Below, piece by piece: positions 51,252 through 59,886 of a stretch of DNA of 64,000 bases. The notes below the pieces were generated by a model. That model searched no databases, was not told where the DNA came from, and saw nothing but the letters and a program-made list of their open reading frames with translations. Made by a program: the position numbers and the translations under genes. The stretch comes from Thermanaerothrix solaris (GTDB taxonomy: Bacteria > Chloroflexota > Anaerolineae > Anaerolineales > Anaerolineaceae). Numbering within the stretch: the stretch's first letter is position 1; every line of letters begins with the position of its first letter. The stretch covers positions 1,116,001-1,180,000 of the forward strand of contig NZ_JAUHMF010000002.1 of NCBI RefSeq assembly GCF_032334255.1, read 5' to 3'.

Positions 51252-52589
51252 ATGGTGCTCAAAATAGAAGAAAAAAAGCCGCTATTTCGACGGCGGCGTC
51301 CCCAAGATAACCCCTACCGGGTAGTGGTTTTGGCTTTCCTGATCCTAGGAGGAATGTTGCTCTTGCGTGCTTATGATGCACGTGCGATTCAGCCCTTATT
51401 TATGCCAACACCCACTCCCACGCGTGCGGCTAATTCTTACGCTTTGGAAGCCGAAACGCAATTTTTAGCCGGTAACTTAGGTGCGGCGATTGAAGCCTAT
51501 CAAAAGGCGGCCCAAATTGATCCTCAAAATGCGCGTTTGTATGCTGAACTGGCCCGCATCCAAACCTATTCATCCAGCCTGTTAACTACTGACGCCGAAC
51601 GTAAAACGCGACTTCAAGAAGCCTTACAAAACATCAACAAGGCAGCAGAACTGAACCCGGATGATACCTTGGTTCATGCGATCCGTGCGTTTGTGCTGGA
51701 TTGGAATGCCAACCCGGTGCTAGCAGGTGAGGAAGCGCCGCGACTACTGGTGGAAGCCGAGCAGGCTGCTCTACGCGCGCTGCAATTGGATAGCCAAAAT
51801 GCGTTGGCGTTAGCCTATTACACTGAGGTGTTGGTGGATCAGCAAAAGTGGGGGCAGGCTGAAGAGTATATCCAGATTGCGTTGCAACGTGATCCATCTC
51901 TCATGGATGTGCATCGGGTGAGTGGATACGTACAGGAATCTTTGAGCAATTACGAAGGGGCAATCCAGGAGTATCTCCAAGCCATAAAGATTACCCCTAA
52001 CTTCACCCCGTTATATATCGCCATTGGGGCCAATTTACGTCAGTTGAAGCGCTACGACGAGGCGCTTGAATACTTTGCGAAAGCCGTGGAAATTAACCAG
52101 CGCCTTGGAGTTAAGGATCCTATTCCTTATCTCTCGATTGCGAAAACCTATTCTCAAAAAGGGGAGTTCTTTGCGGCAGCGCTGAATGTGCGGGCGGCGT
52201 TGGAGATGATCCCGGACAATCCGGATGTATATGGCCAGTTGGGGATGGTTTATTTCAAGTCGCGTAATTACGAAAGCGCGATTCCAGCGCTGAAGTGCGC
52301 GGTGCGCGGGTGCTCAGCGGAAGAATCGTGTGAGGTGCGGCGCTGTAACCCTGAGACTGACCGTCCTATGGCAATTCAGGGGTTGCCACTGAGCGATAGC
52401 ACTGTGGTGTATTACTACACTTATGGGGCAGCGCTGGCGGGAATGCATCGCCCTTCGAATAATTACTGTGCAGAGGCCATGCAAGTGTTGGCCGAGGTGC
52501 GACAGGCTTATGCGCAGGACGCGGTGGTCATGGGCATTGTTGAGCCGAGTGAACGCATTTGTGAGTCATTTGGTTACACCCGTCCTTAG
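51252..52589 (+). CDS. Membrane-anchored TPR protein (second of a tandem pair)
   Basis: A 445-residue paralogue of the preceding gene with the same layout: basic start, membrane helix (about 26-42), the linker PTPTPTRAANSYALEAE, about eight TPRs, and a Cys-containing region in the last quarter (CAVRGCSAEESCEVRRC). ATG 51252 is chosen with AAGGTG upstream; the longer frame from 51198 overlaps the first gene. The shared N-terminal pattern indicates local duplication. Confidence 0.84.
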   Translation: MVLKIEEKKPLFRRRRPQDNPYRVVVLAFLILGGMLLLRAYDARAIQPLFMPTPTPTRAANSYALEAETQFLAGNLGAAIEAYQKAAQIDPQNARLYAELARIQTYSSSLLTTDAERKTRLQEALQNINKAAELNPDDTLVHAIRAFVLDWNANPVLAGEEAPRLLVEAEQAALRALQLDSQNALALAYYTEVLVDQQKWGQAEEYIQIALQRDPSLMDVHRVSGYVQESLSNYEGAIQEYLQAIKITPNFTPLYIAIGANLRQLKRYDEALEYFAKAVEINQRLGVKDPIPYLSIAKTYSQKGEFFAAALNVRAALEMIPDNPDVYGQLGMVYFKSRNYESAIPALKCAVRGCSAEESCEVRRCNPETDRPMAIQGLPLSDSTVVYYYTYGAALAGMHRPSNNYCAEAMQVLAEVRQAYAQDAVVMGIVEPSERICESFGYTRP

Positions 52590-52636
52590 AGAGCGCCATT
52601 AAGTATCAGAGTTTTATAAGAATCGCTTAAAACCTC

Positions 52637-52702
52637 TTGACTTCTGCTCTGAAGATGAGTATGATACAGGGCGGTTTAGCACTCTCGAGCCATGAGTGCT
52701 AA
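52637..52702 (+). promoter_or_regulatory. groESL promoter and CIRCE operator
   Basis: Promoter TTGACT (52637-52642), 17 bases, TATGAT (52660-52665), followed by a perfect CIRCE element TTAGCACTC-N9-GAGTGCTAA at 52676-52702, at the transcript start. CIRCE is bound by the repressor HrcA, so groESL should be induced by heat and misfolded protein. hrcA is not in this window. Confidence 0.95.
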
Positions 52703-52744
52703 AATGTCGGATCAATCAACCCAATTCTCGAACGGGAGGTATCT

Positions 52745-53044
52745 ATGAGTGTCAATCTCAAGCCGCTTGGTAGCCGTGTCGTTGTTGAACCGATCGAAGA
52801 AGAAGAAGTAACTGCTGGGGGTATTGTATTGCCCGAAACGGCAAAAGAGAAACCGCAGAAAGGCAAAGTACTCTCCGTTGGCCCGGGTGATCGGGATGAA
52901 TCGGGCAAGCGCATTCCGTTGGATGTCAATGTTGGGGATACGGTGCTGTTTGCCAAATATGCGGGCACCGAAGTGAAGGTTGAGGGTAAGAAACTCCTCA
53001 TCCTGCGCGAAAGCGATATTCTGGCCATTATCGAAACCAAATAA
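52745..53044 (+). CDS. groES: Co-chaperonin GroES
   Basis: A 99-residue 10-kDa chaperonin that caps GroEL. It has KPLGSRVVVEPIEEEEVTAGGI, the mobile loop (TAGGIVLPETAKEKPQKG), and the conserved VLFAKYAGTEVKVEGKK. GGGAGG ribosome site. CIRCE lies upstream and groEL 22 bp downstream. Confidence 0.97.
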   Translation: MSVNLKPLGSRVVVEPIEEEEVTAGGIVLPETAKEKPQKGKVLSVGPGDRDESGKRIPLDVNVGDTVLFAKYAGTEVKVEGKKLLILRESDILAIIETK

Positions 53045-53066
53045 TCTTACATGAAAGGAGCGTGCT

Positions 53067-54698
53067 ATGGGAGCAAAGCAACTGGTTTTCTCGGATGATG
53101 CACGGCGTCGTCTGAAAGCAGGTATTGATATTCTGGCGAACGCAGTAGTAACTACGTTGGGCCCGAAAGGGCGTAATGTAGCCTTAGATCGCAAATTCGG
53201 TGCACCCACCATCACCCATGACGGTGTAACCGTGGCGAAGGAACTGGAACTGGAAGATCCCTTTGAGAATATGGGTGTACAACTGCTCAAGGAAGCGGCA
53301 ACCAAGACCAACGATATTGCGGGTGATGGTACGACGACCTCCACATTACTGGCTCACTCAATCGTTACCGAAGGCTTAAAGGCTCTCGCCGCGGGTGTCA
53401 ATCCGATGCTACTCAAGCGTGGGATTGAGGCTGCTACCAAAGCCGTCTCGGAGGAAATTAAGAAACAGGCCATTGCGATTAACTCGAAAGAGGATATTGC
53501 CAACGTAGCGACTATTTCAGCCCAGGACCGCACCATTGGCGAACTGATCGCTGAGGTCATGGACAAAGTCGGCAAGGATGGTGTCATCACGGTCGAAGAG
53601 TCCAAGGGCCTGGAGTTCGAAACCGAATACGTTGAAGGTATGCAGTTTGACCGCGGCTACATCTCGCCCTATTTCATCACCGATCCGGAGCACATGGAAG
53701 CGGTGGTGAATGAACCCTACATCCTCATCCATGATAAGAAGATCTCTGCCGCGGCGGATATCGTTCCGATCCTGGAGAAACTGGTTCAAATTGGCAAGCG
53801 CGATCTGGTCATCATCGCCGAGGATGTGGACGGCGAGGCACTGGCGACCCTGGTGCTCAACAAGCTCCGCGGTATGCTCAACGTGCTGGCCGTCAAGGCG
53901 CCTGGTTTCGGTGACCGCCGCAAGGCCATGTTGCAGGATATTGCCATCCTCACCGGTGCGACCGTGATCTCGGAAGAAACTGGCCGCAAGTTAGAGACTG
54001 CGACCATTGCCGATTTGGGCCGCGCCGAGAAGGTGGTGGCGGATAAAGACAATACCACCATTGTGGGCGGCAAGGGCGATGAGAAGATGATTAAAGCCCG
54101 CATTGAGCAGATCCGGGTTGAGATCGAGAAGACCACCAGCGACTATGATCGTGAGAAACTGCAAGAACGCTTGGCGAAACTCGCCGGTGGTGTAGCGATC
54201 ATCCGCGTGGGTGCCGCGACTGAAACCGAGTTGAAAGAGAAGAAGCACCGCGTTGAGGATGCCCTCTCGGCAACCCGTGCCGCGGTTGAGGAAGGTATCG
54301 TGCCGGGTGGCGGTGTTGCTCTGATTAATGCCATCCCTGCGCTCGATAAGGTTAAGATGGAATACGAAGATGAACAGATGGGCGTCAACATCGTCCGCAA
54401 GGCGTTGGAGATGCCGCTGCGCAAGATCGTGGAAAACGCGGGCAAGGATGGCTCGGTGATCCTGGAGGGCGTCCGCCAGGCCCAGAAAGCGCAGAACAAC
54501 AAGAATATCGGTTACGATGTGCTGCGCGAGGAGTACATTGATATGGTCAAGGGCGGTGTCATTGACCCGGCCAAAGTCACCCGTGGCGCGTTGGAGAATG
54601 CGGCTTCCATCGCGGGCATGATCCTGACGACCGAAGCGTTGATCACGGACGTGCCGGAGAAAGAGAAGCCCTCGACACCGCCGATGCCCGAATACTAA
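53067..54698 (+). CDS. groEL: Chaperonin GroEL
   Basis: A 543-residue 60-kDa chaperonin. Signature ATP-site stretches: TLGPKGRNVALDRKFG, DGVTVAKE, AGDGTTTSTLLAH and the equatorial VPGGGVALI. The C-terminus is EKEKPSTPPMPEY and lacks the Gly-Gly-Met repeat tail found in many GroELs. AAAGGAG site. It is followed by a strong terminator. Confidence 0.97.
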   Translation: MGAKQLVFSDDARRRLKAGIDILANAVVTTLGPKGRNVALDRKFGAPTITHDGVTVAKELELEDPFENMGVQLLKEAATKTNDIAGDGTTTSTLLAHSIVTEGLKALAAGVNPMLLKRGIEAATKAVSEEIKKQAIAINSKEDIANVATISAQDRTIGELIAEVMDKVGKDGVITVEESKGLEFETEYVEGMQFDRGYISPYFITDPEHMEAVVNEPYILIHDKKISAAADIVPILEKLVQIGKRDLVIIAEDVDGEALATLVLNKLRGMLNVLAVKAPGFGDRRKAMLQDIAILTGATVISEETGRKLETATIADLGRAEKVVADKDNTTIVGGKGDEKMIKARIEQIRVEIEKTTSDYDREKLQERLAKLAGGVAIIRVGAATETELKEKKHRVEDALSATRAAVEEGIVPGGGVALINAIPALDKVKMEYEDEQMGVNIVRKALEMPLRKIVENAGKDGSVILEGVRQAQKAQNNKNIGYDVLREEYIDMVKGGVIDPAKVTRGALENAASIAGMILTTEALITDVPEKEKPSTPPMPEY

Positions 54699-54716
54699 AC
54701 CGTTTAGAATGGAACG

Positions 54717-54751
54717 ATGGCCGTGGCGCACTCGCTGCCACGGCCATTTTA
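54717..54751 (+). terminator. Terminator after groEL
   Basis: Perfect 11-bp stem ATGGCCGTGGC (54717-54727) and GCCACGGCCAT (54737-54747), loop 9, then TTTTATTT. Confidence 0.88.
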
Positions 54752-54767
54752 TTTCACCGTTTGCGGG

Positions 54768-54773
54768 TATAAT
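54768..54773 (+). promoter_or_regulatory. Leaderless-type -10 box of the foldase gene
   Basis: TATAAT exactly 7 bases before ATG 54781, with no ribosome site between. The -35 region is not recognisable. Confidence 0.55.
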
Positions 54774-54780
54774 CAGGACG

Positions 54781-55686
54781 ATGTTGCGCAGATTGGGTTA
54801 TCTGTTGATTGTGCTCGGATTACTGGGCCTAAGCAGCTGCCAAAGCAGCCCCAACCAGGGTAGCGCTACACCAGTTGAGTTGTCACGTCCAGAGGCCACC
54901 TTGACCCCTGTTCCAACCCCAACGGTAACGCCTGAACCTCTGGCGTTGCGGGTCAACGGGGTAGGGATCACTCTCCGCGAGTTTAACGCTGAACGCCAGC
55001 GCTTACGAGCGGCTGCTGAGGCGTTAGGCCAGGTGCTCGATGCTTCGACCGAACGCGAAAAATTGGTCAACGAGTTTGTAAATGAATTACTCTTAGCACA
55101 GGCGGCGTATGCAAGTGGTTACCAGGATGATGAGGCCGTTCTCGAAACGAAAATCTCGGCTCTGAAAACTACGCTGGGGGGCGAGGTGGCCTGGCAGCAG
55201 TGGTTGACCGCTCATGGCTATTCGGAGGTGGATTATCGTCAGGCCCTGGCGCGTGCCCTGGCGGCGGCATGGCAACGAGATCAGATCATAGAGGCCGTGC
55301 CTCAGACCACCGAACAAGTTCACGTGCGTCAGATTCTGACCCGCGATCAGTCTACTGCGGAGGCTTATTATCGTCAATTGCAGGCTGGTGGCGATTTTGA
55401 TACTCTGGCCTTCCAAATTGATCCGGTAACTGGAGGGGATCTGGGGTGGTTCCCACGCGGTTATATGACCCGACCCGAATTGGAAGCCGCCGTCTTCGCC
55501 CTTGAACCGGGACAATTTACCCCTGTGATTCAGACTGACCTGGGATTTCACATTCTTAAACTTATTGCCCGAGATCCTCAACGCCCATTGAGCGTTGATG
55601 CCCGACGCGTCCTCCAACATCAGGCCTTGCAGCAATGGTTAGACGAACGGCGTCAGACGGCAGAGATTGAAATCTGGGTGCCATAA
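54781..55686 (+). CDS. Peptidyl-prolyl isomerase lipoprotein (PrsA/SurA-like)
   Basis: A 301-residue extracytoplasmic foldase. A signal peptide with lipobox LSSC (Cys about 20) is followed by a Thr/Pro linker, a helical SurA_N-like domain (about 60-180) and a parvulin PPIase domain (about 180-280; VHVRQILTRDQSTAEA, GGDLGWFPRGYM, FHILKL). It helps exported proteins fold. ATG 54781 is chosen; the frame upstream runs through the groEL terminator. Confidence 0.88.
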   Translation: MLRRLGYLLIVLGLLGLSSCQSSPNQGSATPVELSRPEATLTPVPTPTVTPEPLALRVNGVGITLREFNAERQRLRAAAEALGQVLDASTEREKLVNEFVNELLLAQAAYASGYQDDEAVLETKISALKTTLGGEVAWQQWLTAHGYSEVDYRQALARALAAAWQRDQIIEAVPQTTEQVHVRQILTRDQSTAEAYYRQLQAGGDFDTLAFQIDPVTGGDLGWFPRGYMTRPELEAAVFALEPGQFTPVIQTDLGFHILKLIARDPQRPLSVDARRVLQHQALQQWLDERRQTAEIEIWVP

Positions 55687-55703
55687 TTTCAAGAGATTGG
55701 GGA

Positions 55704-56429
55704 ATGGCTGTGTTGCCTGAACAATCACCGCGGGATCCAGACCTTTTATGGAATGTGCTAACCTTACTGGTGTGGTTGGGTATTTTCGGTGTGATCCTTT
55801 TTGTTGGTTTGATTTATATTAATCCCCATTCGCCGCTTAACCCGTTTCCACCTCGTCCTGTACCCACCTTGTTAGTGCTTCCTACGCAAGAAGTGTCTCT
55901 AGAATCCACCTCGAATTTAACCGAGACACCTGCAGCGACATTAGTACCTACCGCGGTTCCAACTTTTACCCCTACACCCCAGCCGACTCTTGTCGAGGGT
56001 ACCCCATTGCCTGAAGTAGCCTCTACGGCGACGCCAACACCATCATATGGTTATGCCTTTGCGGTGCAAAATCAACCGAATGTAATTGCGGCTTCGCTTT
56101 ATCACCCTGAGCGCACTTGTGATTGGATGGGTGTGGCTGGGCGCGTTTTTGATCTTCAAGGCCGCCCAGCAGTGGGTATACGGGTTTGGCTGCGAGGTTA
56201 TCTAGGGGGTAAGATGGTCAATTTGTTCAGTCTGACCGGAACGGCAAGTCTTTATGGTCCTTCGGGTTACGAGTTTACGTTAGCCGATGCACCTATAGCC
56301 TCGCGAGGGGCGCTGGCAATTCAATTGTTAGATCAGGCGGATTTGCCCCTTTCACCCCAAATTACATTTGATACGTATGATGATTGCGAAAAGAATTTGA
56401 TCTTAATTGACTTTAAACAGGTGCGTTAA
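55704..56429 (+). CDS. Membrane-anchored protein with Thr/Pro linker, unknown function
   Basis: A 241-residue protein with one membrane helix (about 20-40), a Thr/Pro/Val-rich linker (to about 115) and a compact C-terminal domain of about 120 residues (CDWMGVAGRVFDLQGRPAVGIRVWL...). That start resembles a carboxypeptidase-regulatory-like or other Ig-type fold. It lies 18 bp after the foldase gene and may share its role at the cell surface. Family not recognised. Confidence 0.7.
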   Translation: MAVLPEQSPRDPDLLWNVLTLLVWLGIFGVILFVGLIYINPHSPLNPFPPRPVPTLLVLPTQEVSLESTSNLTETPAATLVPTAVPTFTPTPQPTLVEGTPLPEVASTATPTPSYGYAFAVQNQPNVIAASLYHPERTCDWMGVAGRVFDLQGRPAVGIRVWLRGYLGGKMVNLFSLTGTASLYGPSGYEFTLADAPIASRGALAIQLLDQADLPLSPQITFDTYDDCEKNLILIDFKQVR

Positions 56430-57642
56430 AACTTTCCAGGAAAATGTCTTCATCATTGGCGATTAGCCCCTCTGAAAGCGAACTGCTTGGCAGAGCCATG
56501 ACACCCCCGGGTGCGAAATAAGAAAAATCGAATTGCACTGGCTCGCCTGCGTCCTTGCCCGGAATCGGCATCAGGCGAGCAGTGAGCGGTTTGCGAAGGC
56601 GGGCTGACAGAAAAGCCAGATCAGCAAGTAGAGCAGTGAGTTGAGCCACAGAGGTGTTGCCCGGCAGAGGGACGGTATCCAGGCCGGTGCCGCAAACTGC
56701 CGAGAACAGAAGAAGGTCTTTTATCGTAAGTGTACCTTCGAGGGCGCGCTGGGCCAGCGTGGTATCTTCCAGTACCGGGAGCATGAGCCCGTTGAACCCA
56801 CTTCGCAGCCAGCGTCCTCGGCTCAGGGTTTCGGCGAGGAGCGCGGCGGCACTCAACGAGCCAATGCTTCCCAAACGCGAAGCGCCTATGTGTTCCAAGG
56901 CAGCGCCAATGGAGCAGGAGGGGGAGGGAAAGGGCGCGGGTGAGAAGTCGTACCCCGCAAAAGTAGCCTGTGTGTCAAGCACGGGGGTTATCTGGGTTGT
57001 AAGGTTCGTGGCAAAGGCCTCAAAACGTTCTAGAAGTACCCGCCGTTTTTCATTCCAAGTGAGGGGTTGAGAGACAATTTCTAAGACCACATCTGCGCTT
57101 TCGATGGCCAACGCTAGAGCGGGAGAATGACCTGCCGCATGATAGGCAGCCGGAAAGAAGGGCGTTCCCGAGGGGACATTTGCCAGAGCGGCGAAACGAA
57201 GATTGGTGAAACCGTCAGGGGTTAATGTAGCAGCCTGGCGGATGATTTCACCGCAGGCACGCAATGCTTTAAGAGACACACCCAAATTGGGGTCTGCGAT
57301 TTGGGCTGCCACGAAGGTGTGAAGGAATTGATCAAGTACCGGAATGACCAGAGCATATGAAATGGGGTGCGTGAGCAGTGCCGGGCCAATGCCAAGATAA
57401 TCGAATCCCTGATCTATGGCTTCTTTTTCCAATTCTTTGATCTGGTGAATGGCCTGTTGGGTGTGGGTGAGGTCAAGCCAGAGCGGGAAAGGGGTCGTGG
57501 CGATGCGGCAGGTTTGGACTTCAATGCCGGCTTCTTGCAACCGTTGTTTGAGGCTTTGGCTCAGGTGTCCTAGATGGCGTATTGTCGAAACGGGTTCTTG
57601 TAAGTTAGGGTCAAAAAAGCAGGTGATCGCACGAACCTTCAT
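56413..57642 (-). CDS. DUF711 (UPF0210) family protein
   Basis: A 409-residue member of DUF711, proteins with a fold akin to glycyl-radical enzymes. Conserved stretches include PSCSIGAALEHIGASRLGS, VPLPGNTSV and RLMPIPGKDAGEPVQFDF, ending FDFSYFAPGGVM. Function is unknown; no glycyl-radical motif is visible. It overlaps the SpoU stop by 4 bp and ends inside the convergent membrane-protein gene by 17 bp. Confidence 0.85.
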   Translation of the reverse strand: MKVRAITCFFDPNLQEPVSTIRHLGHLSQSLKQRLQEAGIEVQTCRIATTPFPLWLDLTHTQQAIHQIKELEKEAIDQGFDYLGIGPALLTHPISYALVIPVLDQFLHTFVAAQIADPNLGVSLKALRACGEIIRQAATLTPDGFTNLRFAALANVPSGTPFFPAAYHAAGHSPALALAIESADVVLEIVSQPLTWNEKRRVLLERFEAFATNLTTQITPVLDTQATFAGYDFSPAPFPSPSCSIGAALEHIGASRLGSIGSLSAAALLAETLSRGRWLRSGFNGLMLPVLEDTTLAQRALEGTLTIKDLLLFSAVCGTGLDTVPLPGNTSVAQLTALLADLAFLSARLRKPLTARLMPIPGKDAGEPVQFDFSYFAPGGVMALPSSSLSEGLIANDEDIFLESFNAPV

Positions 57643-58427
57643 GATGTTTGCCTCTGACGAACGACTTCGAAAAGCAATATGGCCGCGGCTATCGCTGCGT
57701 TTAAAGATTCGCTCTGGCCCGGCATGGGAATAGTTAGCCGGGTGTCTGCGTAGTGGTGTGCCTCAGGGCTGGGGCCTTCGGCTTCGCTACCGATAACCAG
57801 GAGTAAGGGCTGGCGCAGGTCATAATCCCAGTAAGGGATACCTCCTTGCGCTTCAGCCAGTAAAACGCGTGCGGGTTGAGGAGTGCGTTGCTTGGCCAGC
57901 GCTTCGATTTCAGGCCATTTTAACTCATGAATGGGGAGATAAAAATGGGCTCCCATGGCTGCGCGTACCACTTTGGGTGCGAACAAATCTGTGGTCCCTG
58001 GAATGGTGATGACCACGTCTACCTTGGCAGCCCAGGCGGTGCGAAGCAAGGTACCAGCGTTACCAGGATCTTTTATCCCGTCTAAAACCAGTCCAAAATC
58101 CCAATGGGTGGGAAAGGTGAGGTAGTGAATGGGGAGCACGCACAAGATGCCTTGAGGGGTTTCGGTATCCGCAAGGCTTGCCATTAGCTCTGGGCTCACC
58201 TTGTGCAGGGTCACCCCTTGGGAGCGAAAATGATCTAACAAGCGTTGGCCGCGTTCACTAAGTTGTTCACTGTAGAGCACGTACTGTGGATGCCACCCAG
58301 CCCTGACAATTTCTTCGCATAGGCGAACACCTTCGGCCACGAATAACCCCTTTTCCTCCCGCTCGTGCCGGCGTTCAATTAAAGCGCGTACTTCACGGAA
58401 ACGTGCATTATGACGGGAGTGAATCAC
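57639..58427 (-). CDS. TrmH/SpoU family RNA 2'-O-methyltransferase
   Basis: A 262-residue SPOUT methyltransferase for rRNA or tRNA ribose. It begins VIHSRHNARFREVRALIERR (substrate-binding domain), with FVAEGVRL, then the knot domain LVLDGIKDPGNAGTLLRTA, IGSEAEGPSPE and IPMPGQSESLNAAIAAAI. The GTG at 58427 matches the usual family start and overlaps the macrodomain gene by 20 bp; an ATG at 58502 would overlap it by 95 bp. Confidence 0.88.
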   Translation of the reverse strand: MIHSRHNARFREVRALIERRHEREEKGLFVAEGVRLCEEIVRAGWHPQYVLYSEQLSERGQRLLDHFRSQGVTLHKVSPELMASLADTETPQGILCVLPIHYLTFPTHWDFGLVLDGIKDPGNAGTLLRTAWAAKVDVVITIPGTTDLFAPKVVRAAMGAHFYLPIHELKWPEIEALAKQRTPQPARVLLAEAQGGIPYWDYDLRQPLLLVIGSEAEGPSPEAHHYADTRLTIPMPGQSESLNAAIAAAILLFEVVRQRQTS

Positions 58428-59016
58428 CGGCTCTGGTTGAGACCGATTGGGTATTTCGCCAGGTTTCGAAGGCTTCAAGGAAAACCTCGAGGGTAGGGGC
58501 ATCGTAGAGGGTGATCCGAACTAGCCTGATCGGAGATTGAGGATTCTGGGAGAAGTGGTCGTGGATAGTTTGAAAAAAGATCTGGGCTGCAAACGCTTTG
58601 GGTACACCGAAGATCCCGGTGGAGAGGGCTGGGAAGGCTAATGATTGTAGCCCCAATGTTTCAGCCAGGTGCAGGCTACCCTGGATGGCAGCGCGGAGTT
58701 TTTGAGCCTCTTCGCCTTCCCCCCATACCGGTCCAACGGCGTGGATAATGTATCGAAATGGCAATCGCCCGGCGTGGGTGTAAGCCGGGTTGGCATGGGT
58801 GACCGGGCCATGCTCGCGCACCCAGGCATCACTTTCTTCTTGAATTTGCGGTCCCCCTTTGCGTAAGATAGCACCTGCTACGCCACCTCCGTGTTGAAGC
58901 ATGGCATTGGCGGCATTAACAATGGCCTCTACATCTTCAGCGGTGATATCACCTTGGGCAATTTCCAGGCATTGCCCACCGGGAAACACATACCGAGACT
59001 TGATTTGGGATCCCAT
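58408..59016 (-). CDS. Macrodomain protein (ADP-ribose binding)
   Basis: A 202-residue macrodomain of the MacroD type. The ADP-ribose pocket motifs are present: GDITAEDVEAIVNAANAML, GGGVAGAI and FPALSTGIFGVP. Such enzymes remove ADP-ribose from proteins or RNA or hydrolyse O-acetyl-ADP-ribose. It leads an operon with an RNA methyltransferase and a DUF711 protein. A minus-strand TATAAT at 59041-59046 is its likely -10 box. Confidence 0.92.
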   Translation of the reverse strand: MGSQIKSRYVFPGGQCLEIAQGDITAEDVEAIVNAANAMLQHGGGVAGAILRKGGPQIQEESDAWVREHGPVTHANPAYTHAGRLPFRYIIHAVGPVWGEGEEAQKLRAAIQGSLHLAETLGLQSLAFPALSTGIFGVPKAFAAQIFFQTIHDHFSQNPQSPIRLVRITLYDAPTLEVFLEAFETWRNTQSVSTRAGDSLPS

Positions 59017-59062
59017 TCTTGTGCCTCGCTGCGGTAAAAAATTATAGCACAGCGGACAACGA

Positions 59063-59095
59063 AAAACGTGGGGTAGATTGCAGACCCCACGTTTT
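59063..59095 (-). terminator. Terminator of the infC-rpmI-rplT operon
   Basis: Perfect 12-bp stem AAAACGTGGGGT (59063-59074) and ACCCCACGTTTT (59084-59095), loop 9, after the rplT stop on the minus strand and followed by T-rich sequence. Confidence 0.88.
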
Positions 59096-59121
59096 CTTAC
59101 CTGCCTTCTTTGTTTTGGCGG

Positions 59122-59472
59122 TTACAAAGCGGCTTGTGCTTTTGCCACCACCGCAGCGAATGCCTGTGGGTCGCGGACGGCCAGGTCAGCCAGGACTTTG
59201 CGGTTGAGGTTGATGTTGGCCTTCCGCAAGGCATAAATTAACCGACTATAGGTAGTGCCGTTCAACCGCGCGGCAGCGTTTATCCGCGCAATCCACAACT
59301 TGCGTAAATCGCGCTTGCGCTGTCGCCGATCGCGATAGGCATACCACAGGCTCTTGAGCATTGCCTCGTTTGCCCGTCGAAAGAGACGATGGCGGGTGCC
59401 AAACTGACCTTTGGTGAGTTTGAGCACTTTCTTGTGTCGCAGATGGCTGTGTGGACCACCTTTTACACGCAT
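59122..59472 (-). CDS. rplT: 50S ribosomal protein L20
   Basis: A 116-residue basic protein that binds 23S rRNA early in assembly. It starts MRVKGGPHSHLRHKKVLKLTKGQFG and has RRLFRRANEAMLKSLWYAYRDRRQRKRDLRKLWIARINAAAR in the core. Last gene of infC-rpmI-rplT. GGAGAG precedes the start. Confidence 0.96.
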   Translation of the reverse strand: MRVKGGPHSHLRHKKVLKLTKGQFGTRHRLFRRANEAMLKSLWYAYRDRRQRKRDLRKLWIARINAAARLNGTTYSRLIYALRKANINLNRKVLADLAVRDPQAFAAVVAKAQAAL

Positions 59473-59549
59473 AACACTCTCCTTTGCGAACCCCTGGGCG
59501 CCAGTGCTTTAGCACCCGTTGCGAACACCCAGCAGCCGCATGAATAGAA

Positions 59550-59789
59550 TTAATCGTTTTTCTCGAGGTACGGTGCCAAGCGATGAATCCGCTGGATGAT
59601 CTTCTTCCCCTGGACCGGGATCATTTCGGTGAAGAGGGCTTTAGTGCGTTTGGAGGTGCGGCGACGCAGGTGGCTTTTACCCCCCTTGGTCCGTACCAGG
59701 GTACCCGATCCGGTTAAACGGAAACGCTTAGCAGTTGCTTTATGGGTTTTGAGTTTAAACTTCTTTCCTGGTTTTACTTTGCGAGGCAC
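59550..59789 (-). CDS. rpmI: 50S ribosomal protein L35
   Basis: A 79-residue basic protein with the L35 pattern: KLKTHKATAKRFRLTGSGT, GKSHLRRRTSKRTK, and the RI..LAPY region near the end. About 14 residues longer than the usual 65, mostly at the termini. It sits between infC and rplT as in most bacteria. Confidence 0.94.
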   Translation of the reverse strand: MPRKVKPGKKFKLKTHKATAKRFRLTGSGTLVRTKGGKSHLRRRTSKRTKALFTEMIPVQGKKIIQRIHRLAPYLEKND

Positions 59790-59886
59790 GGCTCACATCT
59801 CCTCTCACAAAAAGATAAGGCAGGTAACGATGCGCGAAGGCGCATTATACCATAAAAAAAGCCATCTTGTGGGGAAAAAGAGGAAT

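Noticed and set aside
53991..54731. Long antisense ORF (246 codons) opposite groEL, and similar frames opposite groES and the hybrid kinase
   Set aside because: These are shadows of highly biased coding sequence; the proteins show His/Arg-rich composition and no family features.
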